A stretch of DNA of 64,000 bases, from assembly GCA_963823075.1 (NCBI GenBank), contig CAWGKE010000007.1, positions 124,001 to 188,000 of the forward strand. The letters are read 5' to 3'. A program made the translations under genes and the position numbers. The notes under the pieces are model-generated. The model was not told the origin of the DNA. It made no database searches and saw only the letters and a program-made list of their open reading frames with translations. How positions within the stretch are numbered: position 1 is the first letter of the stretch; each line of letters begins with the position of its first letter. The stretch is from UBA4732 sp963823075 (GTDB lineage: Bacteria > Planctomycetota > Planctomycetia > Gemmatales > Gemmataceae). Below are positions 26,297 through 36,100 of this stretch, piece after piece.

Positions 26297-27019
26297 ATGG
26301 CTACACCTTCCCGAAAGAAACCCGGGCGCACGGGCAATCGGCTGCTCGATAAACTTCCGGCGGCTGATTTCAAGGCGCTGGCGGGCCGGTTCGAGTTGCT
26401 CCACCTTCCTTCCCGCCAGGTCCTCTTCCAGGCGGACGACCCCGTGGAACACCTCTACTTCCCGGTCAGCGCCGTCCTGTCTCTCGTCCTGCCGCCGACG
26501 CCCCTGAACGGCCAGGGCGTCGAGATCGCCAGCGTGGGCAACGAAGGCGTGGTCGGGTTCACGGCCCTGCTGGGCGTGCCCACCAGCTTTCACGAGGCGG
26601 CCTGCCAGGCGCCGGGCGACTGCGTGCGCCTGCCCGTAGCGTTCCTGGCGGAAGAGATGAGCCGCCGCCCGGCCGTGGACGGCCTGATGAAGAAGTACGT
26701 GGCGGTCGCTTACCGTATGGTCATTCAGAGTGTGGTCTGTAACGCCCTGCATCAAGTCGAGCAGCGGGTTTGCCGCTGGCTCCTGGTTGCCCACGAAAAG
26801 GCGGCGGGGGAATTCCCGGCGACCCAGGATTTTCTGGCGGCTCGGCTCGGCGTCAAGCGGCCTACCATCTCGTTGGTCGCCAACACGCTGCAGAAGGACG
26901 GGCTCATCGCGTACCACCGCGGCGCCGTCCGCATCCTCGACCGGGCCCGGCTGGAGCAGGCCGCCTGCGACTGCTTCAAGATCACGAAGGCGGTTTACGA
27001 ACGGATTCTAGAGCAATAG
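26297..27019 (+). CDS. Crp/Fnr-family regulator, first of a tandem pair
   Basis: This 240-residue protein has a cyclic-nucleotide-binding-type beta-roll (LPSRQVLFQADDPVEHLYFP), a long dimer helix and a winged helix-turn-helix (TQDFLAARLGVKRPTISLVA, NTLQKDGLIAYHRGAVRILD). The phosphate-binding cassette that in CRP holds Gly-Glu and Arg-Ser is replaced by VGFTALLGVPTSFHEAA, so cAMP is unlikely to be the ligand. The start at 26297 follows GGAGCCGAG. It is divergent from the membrane hybrid kinase. Confidence 0.82.
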   Translation: MATPSRKKPGRTGNRLLDKLPAADFKALAGRFELLHLPSRQVLFQADDPVEHLYFPVSAVLSLVLPPTPLNGQGVEIASVGNEGVVGFTALLGVPTSFHEAACQAPGDCVRLPVAFLAEEMSRRPAVDGLMKKYVAVAYRMVIQSVVCNALHQVEQRVCRWLLVAHEKAAGEFPATQDFLAARLGVKRPTISLVANTLQKDGLIAYHRGAVRILDRARLEQAACDCFKITKAVYERILEQ

Positions 27020-27220
27020 CCCGGCGACCGCTTTTCAAGACGGCCCCCGACTCGCGAGTCCTCTCCCCCAAGTCCGACGCGGTACTGTATCAGGCGCAAC
27101 CAGGCCCGTCTGTCCGATAGATGACAGAAGGCGGCGTCTGGCACTTCGTTTGCTCTCTCACAGACGAACGGCCGTCCGTCGCCGGCGGCCGACGCCTGGA
27201 TCGAAGGAGAGAACGGACGC

Positions 27221-27952
27221 ATGGCTGCTCGGAACCCACGGAAACGGATAGGGAATCGCCTGCTGGATTCTCTGCCCGTCGATGAGCTGGAGCAACTCCG
27301 CCGACGCTGGGAGGTCGTTTCCCTGGGTCCAGCGGAGGAAGTCTGCCGCGAGAACGGCCCCCTCCCGTATGTCCTCTTTCCCGTATCCGGCATCTACTCC
27401 ACCGTCGTCCACCTGGCGGATGGGCGGGTGGTGGAAGCATCCACCGTGGGCAACGAAGGGATGATCGGCCTGGCCGCGGTGCTGGGACTGGATTTCAGCC
27501 CGAAGACGGCGACGACGCCGGTGCCGGGCGACTGCCTGCGCCTGCCCGTTCCGGCCCTTCGCCTTGTCTTGCAGCCGGGCACTTCTCTCGATCGTGTGCT
27601 GCATCGTTACGCCGTATTCGCCTTGCGGAATGCGTACCAGACGGTGGCGTGCAACGCCGTGCATTCCGTCCAGGAACGCATGTGCCGCTGGCTCCTGACC
27701 AACCAGGACCGGCTGGGCGAGGGTCTGATGACGCTGACGCACGAGTTCCTGGCTCAGCTCCTCGGCGTGCGTCGCCAGACCGTCACGGTAATCACCGGGA
27801 CGCTGCAAGCGGCGGGACTGATCCGGTCCCGCCGCGGCGTCGTCCGCATCCTGAATCGGGCGGGGTTGGAAGCTTCGTGTTGCGAATGTTACCACGTCAC
27901 CCGGTCGTTGTACGAGCAGATCGTTCACGTCTCGCAGGACCACGTGAATTAG
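27221..27952 (+). CDS. Crp/Fnr-family regulator, second of a tandem pair
   Basis: This 243-residue protein is a paralogue of the gene 200 bases upstream. Shared landmarks are NRLLD near the start, VGNEG in the beta-roll, a QTVACNAVHSVQERMCRWLL dimer helix and a helix-turn-helix (THEFLAQLLGVRRQTVTVIT). It too lacks the CRP cAMP-binding Arg-Ser. The start follows AAGGAGAG. The roughly 200-base gap before it has no gene and could hold its own promoter. Tandem copies of this type are common in planctomycetes and proteobacteria, and their ligands are unknown. Confidence 0.82.
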   Translation: MAARNPRKRIGNRLLDSLPVDELEQLRRRWEVVSLGPAEEVCRENGPLPYVLFPVSGIYSTVVHLADGRVVEASTVGNEGMIGLAAVLGLDFSPKTATTPVPGDCLRLPVPALRLVLQPGTSLDRVLHRYAVFALRNAYQTVACNAVHSVQERMCRWLLTNQDRLGEGLMTLTHEFLAQLLGVRRQTVTVITGTLQAAGLIRSRRGVVRILNRAGLEASCCECYHVTRSLYEQIVHVSQDHVN

Positions 27953-28242
27953 CCGCAGAGAGCGCTGACCGCCTCGGACCCGCTGCCGCTGCGGTTGTCG
28001 CAGGGCGCGGCGTCGCCGTTCGCTTTTCCCCGCGATTTGATTGGAGCAAGTCCCGCCCTCCCCCTATAATCGACGAAACAACCGGCCGAACCGCGCCCGG
28101 CCGACGGCCTCTCCACCTCCCTGGAAAGGCCGGGCGCGCCCGTCGGCCGTAAATCGCCTATAATTACAGGCGTTGCGTCTCGCTCCCGGCCGTCGATCGG
28201 CGGCGCGAGCATGAGGACGCGGGCCAATCGGACCCTCCGCTC

Positions 28243-29733
28243 ATGGGCACGATGCGGTTTACCCTTCCGGGCGGGATGACGACCGACGCGGCGCGGGAGC
28301 TGGATCGCGCCTGCATGGTCGGCGGCCCGGATAACATGCCCTGGCCGACCGACCTCCGTATCACTCCCACCGTCATGACGGCGACTCGCGGGGTGGACGA
28401 GAGCGGTTATCTCATTGCGCCGTGGCCGATCCCCGGTGCCGGGCGCCTGATGGGCGCCACGGCCACCCTGATGGAGCGCGTGAACCCGTACCGTCTGCTG
28501 ATCGAACTGGCTCGCGGCAAGGTGAACCAGCTCCGCGGCCAGGCCTCCGACTGGCAGATGGGCGGCCTCCAGCTTCCCGCCGACTTGCAAGAAGAGGTCC
28601 GCAAGACCGCCGGCGCCTTCGGCCGGGCCATCACTCGGGCCGACGCCGACGACGCCAACCGGGAAGCCCAGGTCGCTCTGGAATCCGCCTACCGAGCGGC
28701 CGACCGCCTGGTCCGCACCTACATCGAACAGGTCTTCCTCATCCGTCGTCAGCGCCAGCCGCGCCTCGAATCGACGCTCGGCGTGCGCGTCGGCCCGTCG
28801 CCGCCGTCGGCGGAAACCACCGCGCTCCTCAAAGACACGTTCAACGCCGTCCACGTGCCGCTGTCGTGGAACCTCGTCGAGTGCGAGGAAGCGACCTACG
28901 ACTGGCAGCCGCACGACGCCCTGCTGGCCTGGGCCGAGTCGAACGGTCTGCCCGTGGCGGCGGGGCCGCTCATCGACTTCTCGTCGCCGCAGCTGCCGGC
29001 CTGGCTGTGGCTGTGGGAGCGCGATCTGCCGAACATGGCCGGATTCATGTGCAAGTTCGTGGAGGCCGCCGTCCGCCGCTACCGCCACCGCATCCGCCGC
29101 TGGCAGCTGACCGCCGCCAGCAATTCCGCCTCGCTTTTGTCTCTGACGGAAGACGAGCTGCTCGGCCTGACGTACCGCCTGGCCGAGGCCGCCCGACAGG
29201 TGGACCCGACGCTGGAGATCGTCGTCGGCGTCGCGCAGCCGTGGGGCGAGTACATGGCGACGGCGGAGCGCACCCATTCGCCGTTCGTCTTCGCCGACAC
29301 GCTGATCCGCTCCGGCATGAACCTGGCCGCGCTGGACGTGGAGTTGGTGATGGGGCCGACGCCGCGCGGCAGCTACTGCCGCGACCTGCTGGAAACCTCG
29401 CGCCTGCTTGACCTGTACGCGCTGCTCGGCGTGCCGTTGCGGGTGACGCTGGGCTACCCCAGCGCGGCCGGACGGGACATGGACTCCGACCCGGAGATGC
29501 AGGTCAACGCCGGCCAGTGGCGCGACGGCTACACGCTGCCGATGCAGGCCGACTGGGCGGCCGCTTTCACGCCCCTGGCCCTGTGCAAGCCCTACGTCCA
29601 GGGGGCGGCCTGGGCGAACCTGTCCGACGCCGAAGCCCACCAGTTCCCGCACTGCGGCCTGATCGACGCCCAAGGCGTCGTCAAGCCGGCGGCCCAGCGA
29701 CTCCGCGAATTCCGCGATAAGGCCCTGAAATAG
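28243..29733 (+). CDS. GH10-like TIM-barrel protein
   Basis: This 496-residue protein resembles family 10 glycoside hydrolases in its second half: FNAVHVPLSWNLVECEEATY, DWQPHDALLAWAESNGLPVA, and a late LDVELVMGPTPRG where the nucleophile Glu would lie. The usual acid/base Asn-Glu of GH10 is not present; the matching place reads RWQLTAASNSASL. The N-terminal 150 residues are a separate region (LMERVNPYRLLIELARGKVN). No signal peptide is visible. It may be a divergent or inactive member. A second ATG at 28252 is an alternative start. Confidence 0.6.
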   Translation: MGTMRFTLPGGMTTDAARELDRACMVGGPDNMPWPTDLRITPTVMTATRGVDESGYLIAPWPIPGAGRLMGATATLMERVNPYRLLIELARGKVNQLRGQASDWQMGGLQLPADLQEEVRKTAGAFGRAITRADADDANREAQVALESAYRAADRLVRTYIEQVFLIRRQRQPRLESTLGVRVGPSPPSAETTALLKDTFNAVHVPLSWNLVECEEATYDWQPHDALLAWAESNGLPVAAGPLIDFSSPQLPAWLWLWERDLPNMAGFMCKFVEAAVRRYRHRIRRWQLTAASNSASLLSLTEDELLGLTYRLAEAARQVDPTLEIVVGVAQPWGEYMATAERTHSPFVFADTLIRSGMNLAALDVELVMGPTPRGSYCRDLLETSRLLDLYALLGVPLRVTLGYPSAAGRDMDSDPEMQVNAGQWRDGYTLPMQADWAAAFTPLALCKPYVQGAAWANLSDAEAHQFPHCGLIDAQGVVKPAAQRLREFRDKALK

Positions 29734-29773
29734 CGCCCGCCTCCTCAACGACCCCCTCCGAGGATTCACCGCC

Positions 29774-31290
29774 ATGCGCCGGCCGACCTGGATCGCCGTC
29801 CCTCTCCTGGGGGCGGCCGCCCTCGTCCCCCTCCTGCTCGCGGCCCCGGCGCCGCCGGAACGCCTGTCCCCGGACGGGATTAACGGGGCGCTGCTGTTGT
29901 GCGGCGACAAGCCTCCAGACAAAGCCCTCGACGTGTTCTGCGCACAGGCTGGAGAGAAAAAGGCGTCTATCATCATCCTGATAGGAGGCGATGCCGCGGG
30001 GCGGCCCGTGGCGGATCGGCTGGCCGACGCGCTGAGGCGCGCAAGCCTGCTTCGGTCGCCGTGGTCGAAGCGGACGCAAAAGACCCGAAAGCGCTGGCGC
30101 TGCTCCGAACCGCAACCGGCGTGTGGGTGCTGGGCGGGGCGGACTCGGCGGCGAGGAAGGAGTTGCCCGCGGCGATGAAGCGGGGCGTCGTCGCGCTGTC
30201 CGGCGCGCGGCGCGGGGCGCCTCGCCCCTGCTGCCCGGCGCCGTCGTCGAGCCGGATTTCCGCGCCGGCGAGGGCGTGGAGAAACTGTTCGCCGCGCTCG
30301 ACACGATTCCCGGCGCGTTCGGCGTTGGCCTCGACGAGGGGGCGGCCCTGCTGGTCCGCGGCCGGGAAATGGCTGTGGTCGGCGAGGGGGCCGCGACGGT
30401 CTTGCTCGCCAAGTCGCCGGCCAAACCGCGGCGCGTCCTGGAAATCACCGCCGACGCCCTGTCCGATTACACGATGCTGCGGCGGGCGGCGATCGCCCGC
30501 GCCGACGCCCCGTTCCCACCGAAGGAGCCGACGACGCCAGAGGTCCCCAAGGGAGCGCTCGTCATCGTGGGCGGCGGTGGGATGCCGGCCGACGTGACGA
30601 AGAAGTTCATCGACCTGGCCGGCGGCCCGGACGCCCGCATCGTGGTGCTGCCGACCGCAAGCCCCGGCGCGACGGGAGACGAGGGCGGTTTCTTCAAGAA
30701 GGCGGGGGCCAAGAACGTCGTCGCGCTGCCGGCCGTGACGCTGGAGGAAGTGGAAGACCCGAAAAATCTGGAAATCCTGAAGAAGGCCGACGCGATCTGG
30801 TTCGGCGGCGGCCGGCAGTGGCACTTCGTGGACGCCTACGAGGGGACGAAGGCGGAGGAGCTGTTCCGCGACGTGCTGCGGCGCGGCGGCGCGATCGGCG
30901 GCAACTCCGCCGGCGCGACCATCCAGGGCGATTACCTCTGTCGCGGCAGCCCGCTCAACAACACCGACGAGATGTGCGAAGGCTACGAGCGCGGCTTCGG
31001 CTTCCTGCCGGGCGTCGGCATCGACCAGCACTTTTCGCAGCGCAACCGTTTTGCGGACATGACCTCTCTGATGAAGGCGTATCCGCGGCTGCTGGGAATC
31101 GGCCTGGATGAGGCGACGGCGATCGTCGTCCAGGGGCACGAGGCGGCGGTGATGGGCAAGGGCACGGCCCACTTCTACGACGGCGGCAAGCCGGTCGCCG
31201 CGGGTCAGCCCGATTACGACTCCGTGAAGGCGGGTGGGCGGTACGACCTCAAGGAGCGCAAGGTCGCTCGACCCCGGCGCCGCGCATTGA
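29774..31290 (+). CDS. Secreted cyanophycinase-like (peptidase S51) protein, frameshifted
   Basis: The product has a signal peptide (MRRPTWIAVPLLGAAALVPL) and two S51-like halves. The C-terminal half is complete: KGALVIVGGGGMPADVTKKF, PDARIVVLPTASPGATGDEG, KADAIWFGGGRQWHF, the nucleophile elbow GGAIGGNSAGATIQGD and LLGIGLDEATAIVV. The N-terminal half is a degenerate copy (INGALLLCGDKPPDKALDVF) broken near 30035-30042 and again near 30205-30215. The end after YDLKERK is uncertain: shifting one base near 31255 gives a stop at 31288-31290, and otherwise the frame runs on. Relatives cleave cyanophycin or Asp peptides. Confidence 0.8.
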
Positions 31291-31464
31291 CGCCGGGCGC
31301 ATCGGAAATCGGTCTGGAGCGGTTTGCCGATTCATGGTATTTCCACCAAACCTCCCCCGCGTCGGCCTCGCTCCGGCGCCGTCGGGGTCTGAACGGCGGC
31401 CGGCGAGCCGTTTCCGGCGACGCCGCGCCTGGCCCAACCTATCCAGGGAAGGATTGGTGGATTC

Positions 31465-33027
31465 GTGGCCGACATCGTCCTCGTCAACCCGCGCTTCGAG
31501 ACTTCCTACTGGGGCCTGGAGCGACGCCTTGCCCCTCTTCGGCAAGCGCGCCGCCATGCCCGTCGCCGGCCTTCCGCTCCTGGCCGCGCTGACGCCCGGC
31601 GAGCACACCGTCGCCATCATCGACGAGAACGTCGAGGCGATCGACTGGGACCGCCTGGCCCGCGCCGATCTCGTCGGCCTGACCGGCATGATCGTGCAGC
31701 GGCGGCGGATGCGCGAGATCCTCACCGAACTCAAGGCTCGCGGCGTCTTCACCGTGGTCGGCGGGCCGTGGGTCAGCGTGCAGGAGGACTATTTCGGCCC
31801 GCTGGCCGACGTCATCTTCGTCGGCGAGGCCGAGGAAACCTGGCCTGGCTTTCTGGAAGACTGGAAACGGGGCGAGCCGCGGCCGCGCTACGAACAGGCC
31901 GGCAAGACAGACATGACGCGCGTCCCCACGCCGCGCATCGACCTGCTGAAGATGCGGCACTACCTGTTCGGCAGCGTGCAGTTCTCGCGCGGCTGTCCGT
32001 TCCAGTGCGAGTTCTGCGACATCATCGTCACCTTCGGCCGCCGGCCCCGCCTGAAGACCAGCGCCCAGATCATCGCGGAGCTGGATGCGTTGCGCGCCAG
32101 AAGATCAACATCGCCTTCATCGTGGACGACAACCTGATCGGCAACAAGAGGGCGGTCAAGGTCCTGCTGCGCGACCTGATTCGCTATCAGGAGAAGAACG
32201 GCTATCCGTTCGACTTCTTCACGGAGGCGTCGCTGGACCTGGCCGAGGACGACGAGCTGATCCGACTGATGATCGACGCCAACATCGTCAGCGTCTTCAT
32301 CGGCATCGAATCGCCCAACGAGAAGTCGCTGCGCGAGACGAAGAAGCTGCAGAACGTTCGCCCCGCCGGGACGCTGCTGGAGCGCGTCCACAAGGTCCAG
32401 GCGGCGGGGCTGGAAGTCTGGTGCGGCATGATCGTCGGCTTCGACAACGACGACGCGACCATCTTCGACGCCCAGCGGGCCTTCCTCAAGGACGCGCGGA
32501 TCGCCAGCGCCATGATCGGGATGCTGTCCGCCATCCCCAAGACGCCGCTGCACGCCCGGCTGGCCGCCGAGGGCCGGCTCGACCGCTCCGACGAGCCGGA
32601 GTACGGTACGAACGTCGTGCCGATGCGAATGAGCCGCGAGGAGCTGCGCGACGGCTACGTGCGGCTGATGCAAGACCTCTATGAGCCGGACGCGTATTTC
32701 GGGCGGCTGGAACAGCTGTACCTCAAGGCGAAGGCGCCGTTCGGGGCCGGGGTGGCCCGCTACTGGCGGCGCCACCCCTGGAGCTGGTTGAAGATGCAGG
32801 CGGAGAACCTGGCGGGGGCCGTCGTCCTCTTCGCCCGGCTGATGCGCTCCATCCCGGAAGCGTCGCTCCGCAAGGAGTACCGCCAGCGGGTCTGGCGGCT
32901 GATCCGTGCCCGTCCCGACCCGAATTTGATCCTTTTGTATCTCTTCAAGTGCGCCATGCACTACCATCAGCACGGCATGGCCGTTCGGATGGCCAGCCGC
33001 GTCGGCGAGGTCATCAACTCGTTTTGA
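31465..33027 (+). CDS. B12-binding-domain radical SAM protein, two frameshifts
   Basis: The N-terminal half is a cobalamin-binding-like domain (MADIVLVNPRFETSYWGLE, LPLLAALTPGEHTVAIIDEN, ADVIFVGEAEETW). The radical SAM core has the cluster motif FSRGCPFQCEFCD, with C-x3-C-x2-C binding [4Fe-4S], then NIAFIVDDNLIGNKRAVKVL and VFIGIESPNEKSLRETKKLQ. The C-terminus has the DUF4070-type region (EPDAYFGRLEQLYLKAKAPF). The frame shifts near 31515-31522 and returns near 32090-32100. Joined length is about 520 residues. I chose the GTG at 31465. Substrate is unknown; relatives include methyltransferases and hopanoid enzymes. Confidence 0.85.
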   Translation: MADIVLVNPRFETSYWGLERRLAPLRQARRHARRRPSAPGRADARRAHRRHHRRERRGDRLGPPGPRRSRRPDRHDRAAAADARDPHRTQGSRRLHRGRRAVGQRAGGLFRPAGRRHLRRRGRGNLAWLSGRLETGRAAAALRTGRQDRHDARPHAAHRPAEDAALPVRQRAVLARLSVPVRVLRHHRHLRPPAPPEDQRPDHRGAGCVARQKINIAFIVDDNLIGNKRAVKVLLRDLIRYQEKNGYPFDFFTEASLDLAEDDELIRLMIDANIVSVFIGIESPNEKSLRETKKLQNVRPAGTLLERVHKVQAAGLEVWCGMIVGFDNDDATIFDAQRAFLKDARIASAMIGMLSAIPKTPLHARLAAEGRLDRSDEPEYGTNVVPMRMSREELRDGYVRLMQDLYEPDAYFGRLEQLYLKAKAPFGAGVARYWRRHPWSWLKMQAENLAGAVVLFARLMRSIPEASLRKEYRQRVWRLIRARPDPNLILLYLFKCAMHYHQHGMAVRMASRVGEVINSF

Positions 33028-33110
33028 GCGTCGGACGCGGTCGAGTCGCCGCCGCCGCTGTACAGGCCGGCCAAAGCTCGCGCTGCGGATCGTACGGCGC
33101 GTCCCCTCCA

Positions 33111-36100
33111 TCAGCTTGCGGGGCGGAACCGATTGAAGAACTCATCCGAGCTGAGAATGAAGTCGGCGACGCTCGTGGTCGATTGGCCGCCTTGCTGCAG
33201 CAGGGGCAGAAATGCCTGTTCGCCCACGCTGTCCACGCCGCGGCCGAGGAACTGAGCGTACAGGCGGTCGAGGCACGCCCTGCGATGACTCCGCCGAGGT
33301 GAGGAACTCCAGGGCGACCTGCTCCCGACTGGCCCCGCTGCCCAGGACCGCCTCCCACGCCGCCAGCCCGCTTGCGTCCGCCGGCCGATTCAAGGCGTCC
33401 TGGTACAGGCCGGCCGCGAACGCGGCGGCGCTGGCGTGGGTCGCCTGGTACTCGCCGGAGGTCAAGAAGGCCGCTGCCACGTCCGTTTCGCTGGCGCCGC
33501 TCAGGAAGAAGTTGACCCAGCCGGCCCGGCCCGCCGGATCGGCCGTCCGATGCAAGAAGGTCAGGTAGAACTGATCGACCTGCAAGCCGCGGTGCTCGGG
33601 CGATCGCCATATCTCGTCCGCCACCTGCGTGCGCGACACGCCAGCGTCGAGCTGGAACACCCAGGCGTTCAACCCATCGACGTCGGCGACCCGGCCGAGA
33701 ACCTGATGGTACAGGATGTTGACGTACTCAATGTTGCTGACCAGGGCGCCATCCATGCCCGAGCCGAGCAGCAACGTCTTGCTGATGAAGGTCGGATCGA
33801 CCTCCGGCCCGGTCGGGTCGGCGAGCGGAGGAACGACGCCCGCAGGCAACCCACCGACAATTTCGCCGAAGTTGTAATTGACGCCGTTGGCGCCGGCGTT
33901 CACCGGGATAGCCGTGACTTGATCGGCCCTTTGGTTGGCCTGGTTGCCGCCTAGGCTGCCGGGAACGCTGTCCTTGCCGTCGGTGAACGTAGCCGGTACG
34001 CCGGCTCCGGTCTCGGTGATGATGTAGCCCACGCCGTAGCTGGGACGCAGGCCGGTGAAGACGTAGGCGCCGGCCTGTCCGGCGATGGTCGAGGTGGTCG
34101 TGGTCAGGCTCACCGGGTTGCCCAGGTCGTCCGTGCCCGTCAGCGTGACCGTGACGCCGTTGATGCCAGGGTCGGTTGCCGCGTGGAAAACGCCGTCGTT
34201 CTCGATGCTGTTGTCGAAGACCACGCCCGCCACTTGCGCCGGCTTGATCTCGCCGAAGTTGTAGTTGACGCCGTTGGAGTTGGCGGTCACGGGGATGGCC
34301 GTCACCTGATCGGCGGTCTGGTTGGCCTGCTGCCCGCCCAGGCTGCCGGGAACGCTGTCCTTGCCGTCGATGAACGTCGCCGGCACGCCGGTCCCGGTCT
34401 CGGTGATGGTGTAGCCCAGGCCGTTGCTGGGACGCAGGCCGGTGAAGACGTAGGAACCGGCCTGGCCGGCGATGGTCGTGGTGGTCGTACTCAGGCTCAC
34501 GGGATTGCCCAGGTCGTCCGTGCCCGTCAGCGTCACGGTTACGCCGTTGATGCCGGGGTCGGTGGCCGCATGGAAGACGCCGTCATCTTCCACGGTGTTA
34601 TCGAAGACCACCCCCGCCACTTGCGCCGGCTTGACCTCGCCGAAGTTGTAGTTGACGCCGTTGGTGTTGGCAGTCACAGGAATGGAGGTGATCTGATCGG
34701 CCCTTTGGTTGGCCTGGTTGCCGCCCAGGCTTCCCGGAACGCTGTCCTTGCCATCGATGAACGTGGCCGGCACGCCGGTTCCGGTCTCGGTGATGATGTA
34801 GCCGGCGCCGTTGCTCGGGCGCAGGCCGGTGAAGACATACGAGCCCGCCTGTCCGGCGATGGTCGTGGTGGTCGTGGTCAAGCTCACCGGGTTGCCCAAG
34901 TCGTCGGCGCCTGTCAGCGTGACCGTCACTCCGTTGATGCCGGGGTCCGTCAGTGCATGAAAGACGCCGTCGTTCTCCACGCTGTTGTCGAAGACCACGC
35001 CCGCCACCTGGGCCGGCTTGATCTCGCCGAAGTTGTAGTTGACGCCGTTGGCGCCGGCGGTCACGGGGATGGCCGTGACTTGATCGGCCCTTTGGCTGGC
35101 CTGGTTGCCGCCCAGGCTGCCGGGCACGCTGTCCTTGCCGTCGGTGAAGATGGCCGGTACGCCGGTCCCGGTCTCGGTGATGATGTAGCCGGCGGCGTTG
35201 CTGGGACGCAGGCCGGCAAAAACGTAGGAGCCGGCTTGCCCGGCGATGGTCGAGGTGGTCGTGGTCAGGCTCACCGGGTTGCCCAAGTCGTCCGTACCCG
35301 TCAGCGTGACGATGACGCCGTTGATGCCGGGGTCGGTTGCCGCGTGGAAAACGCCGTCGTTCTCGATGCTGTTGTCGAAGACCACGCCCGCCACTTGCGC
35401 CGGCCGGATCTCACCGAAGTTGTAGTTGACGCCGTTGGCGTTGGCACGAACCACGATGGCCGTAACCTGATCGGCCGTCGGGCTGGCCTGGTTGCCGCCG
35501 AGGCTGCCGGGCACGCTGTCCTTGCCGTCGATGAACGTGGCCGGCACGCCTACGCCGGTTTCCGTGATGATGTAGCCGCCGCCGTTGCTGGGCCGCAAGC
35601 CGGTGAAGACATACGAACCCGCCTGGCCCGCGATGGTCGAGGTGGTCGTGGTCAGGCTCACCGGGTTGCCCAAGTCGTCCGTGCCCGTCAGGGTCACAGT
35701 CACCCCGTTGATGCCGGGGTCGGTGGCCGCGTGGAAAACGCCGTCGTTCTCGATGCTGTTGTCGAAGACCACGCCCGCCACCTGAGCCAGCGGCTCGAAG
35801 CCCGCATCGAAGGTGTGATCGATCTGTCCCGGTGCGCCGGTCGTTAACGTGATTACGGCGTTGCCGCCGACCAGGGCCGCCTTGGAGTTGACGAGGGGGT
35901 CGGCGGGCTGGTTGGCGCGCGTCAGGACCAGCCCCGCAAGTTTGGCCTGGGCCGCGGCGATGCGCACCTCGTAGGCGTGGTTCGGCAGAAGGCCGCCGAT
36001 TACGTTGCCGTTGTTGAAGAGGTAGTCGCCGTTGGCGTCGGTCGCGGTCGTGCCGACAGTCACGCCAGCCGTAACGTCGAACAGGGTGACGGTCACGTTA

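Noticed and set aside
33858..35792. CRISPR-like array
   Set aside because: The five 387-bp repeats are contiguous, in frame and coding, with no spacers.
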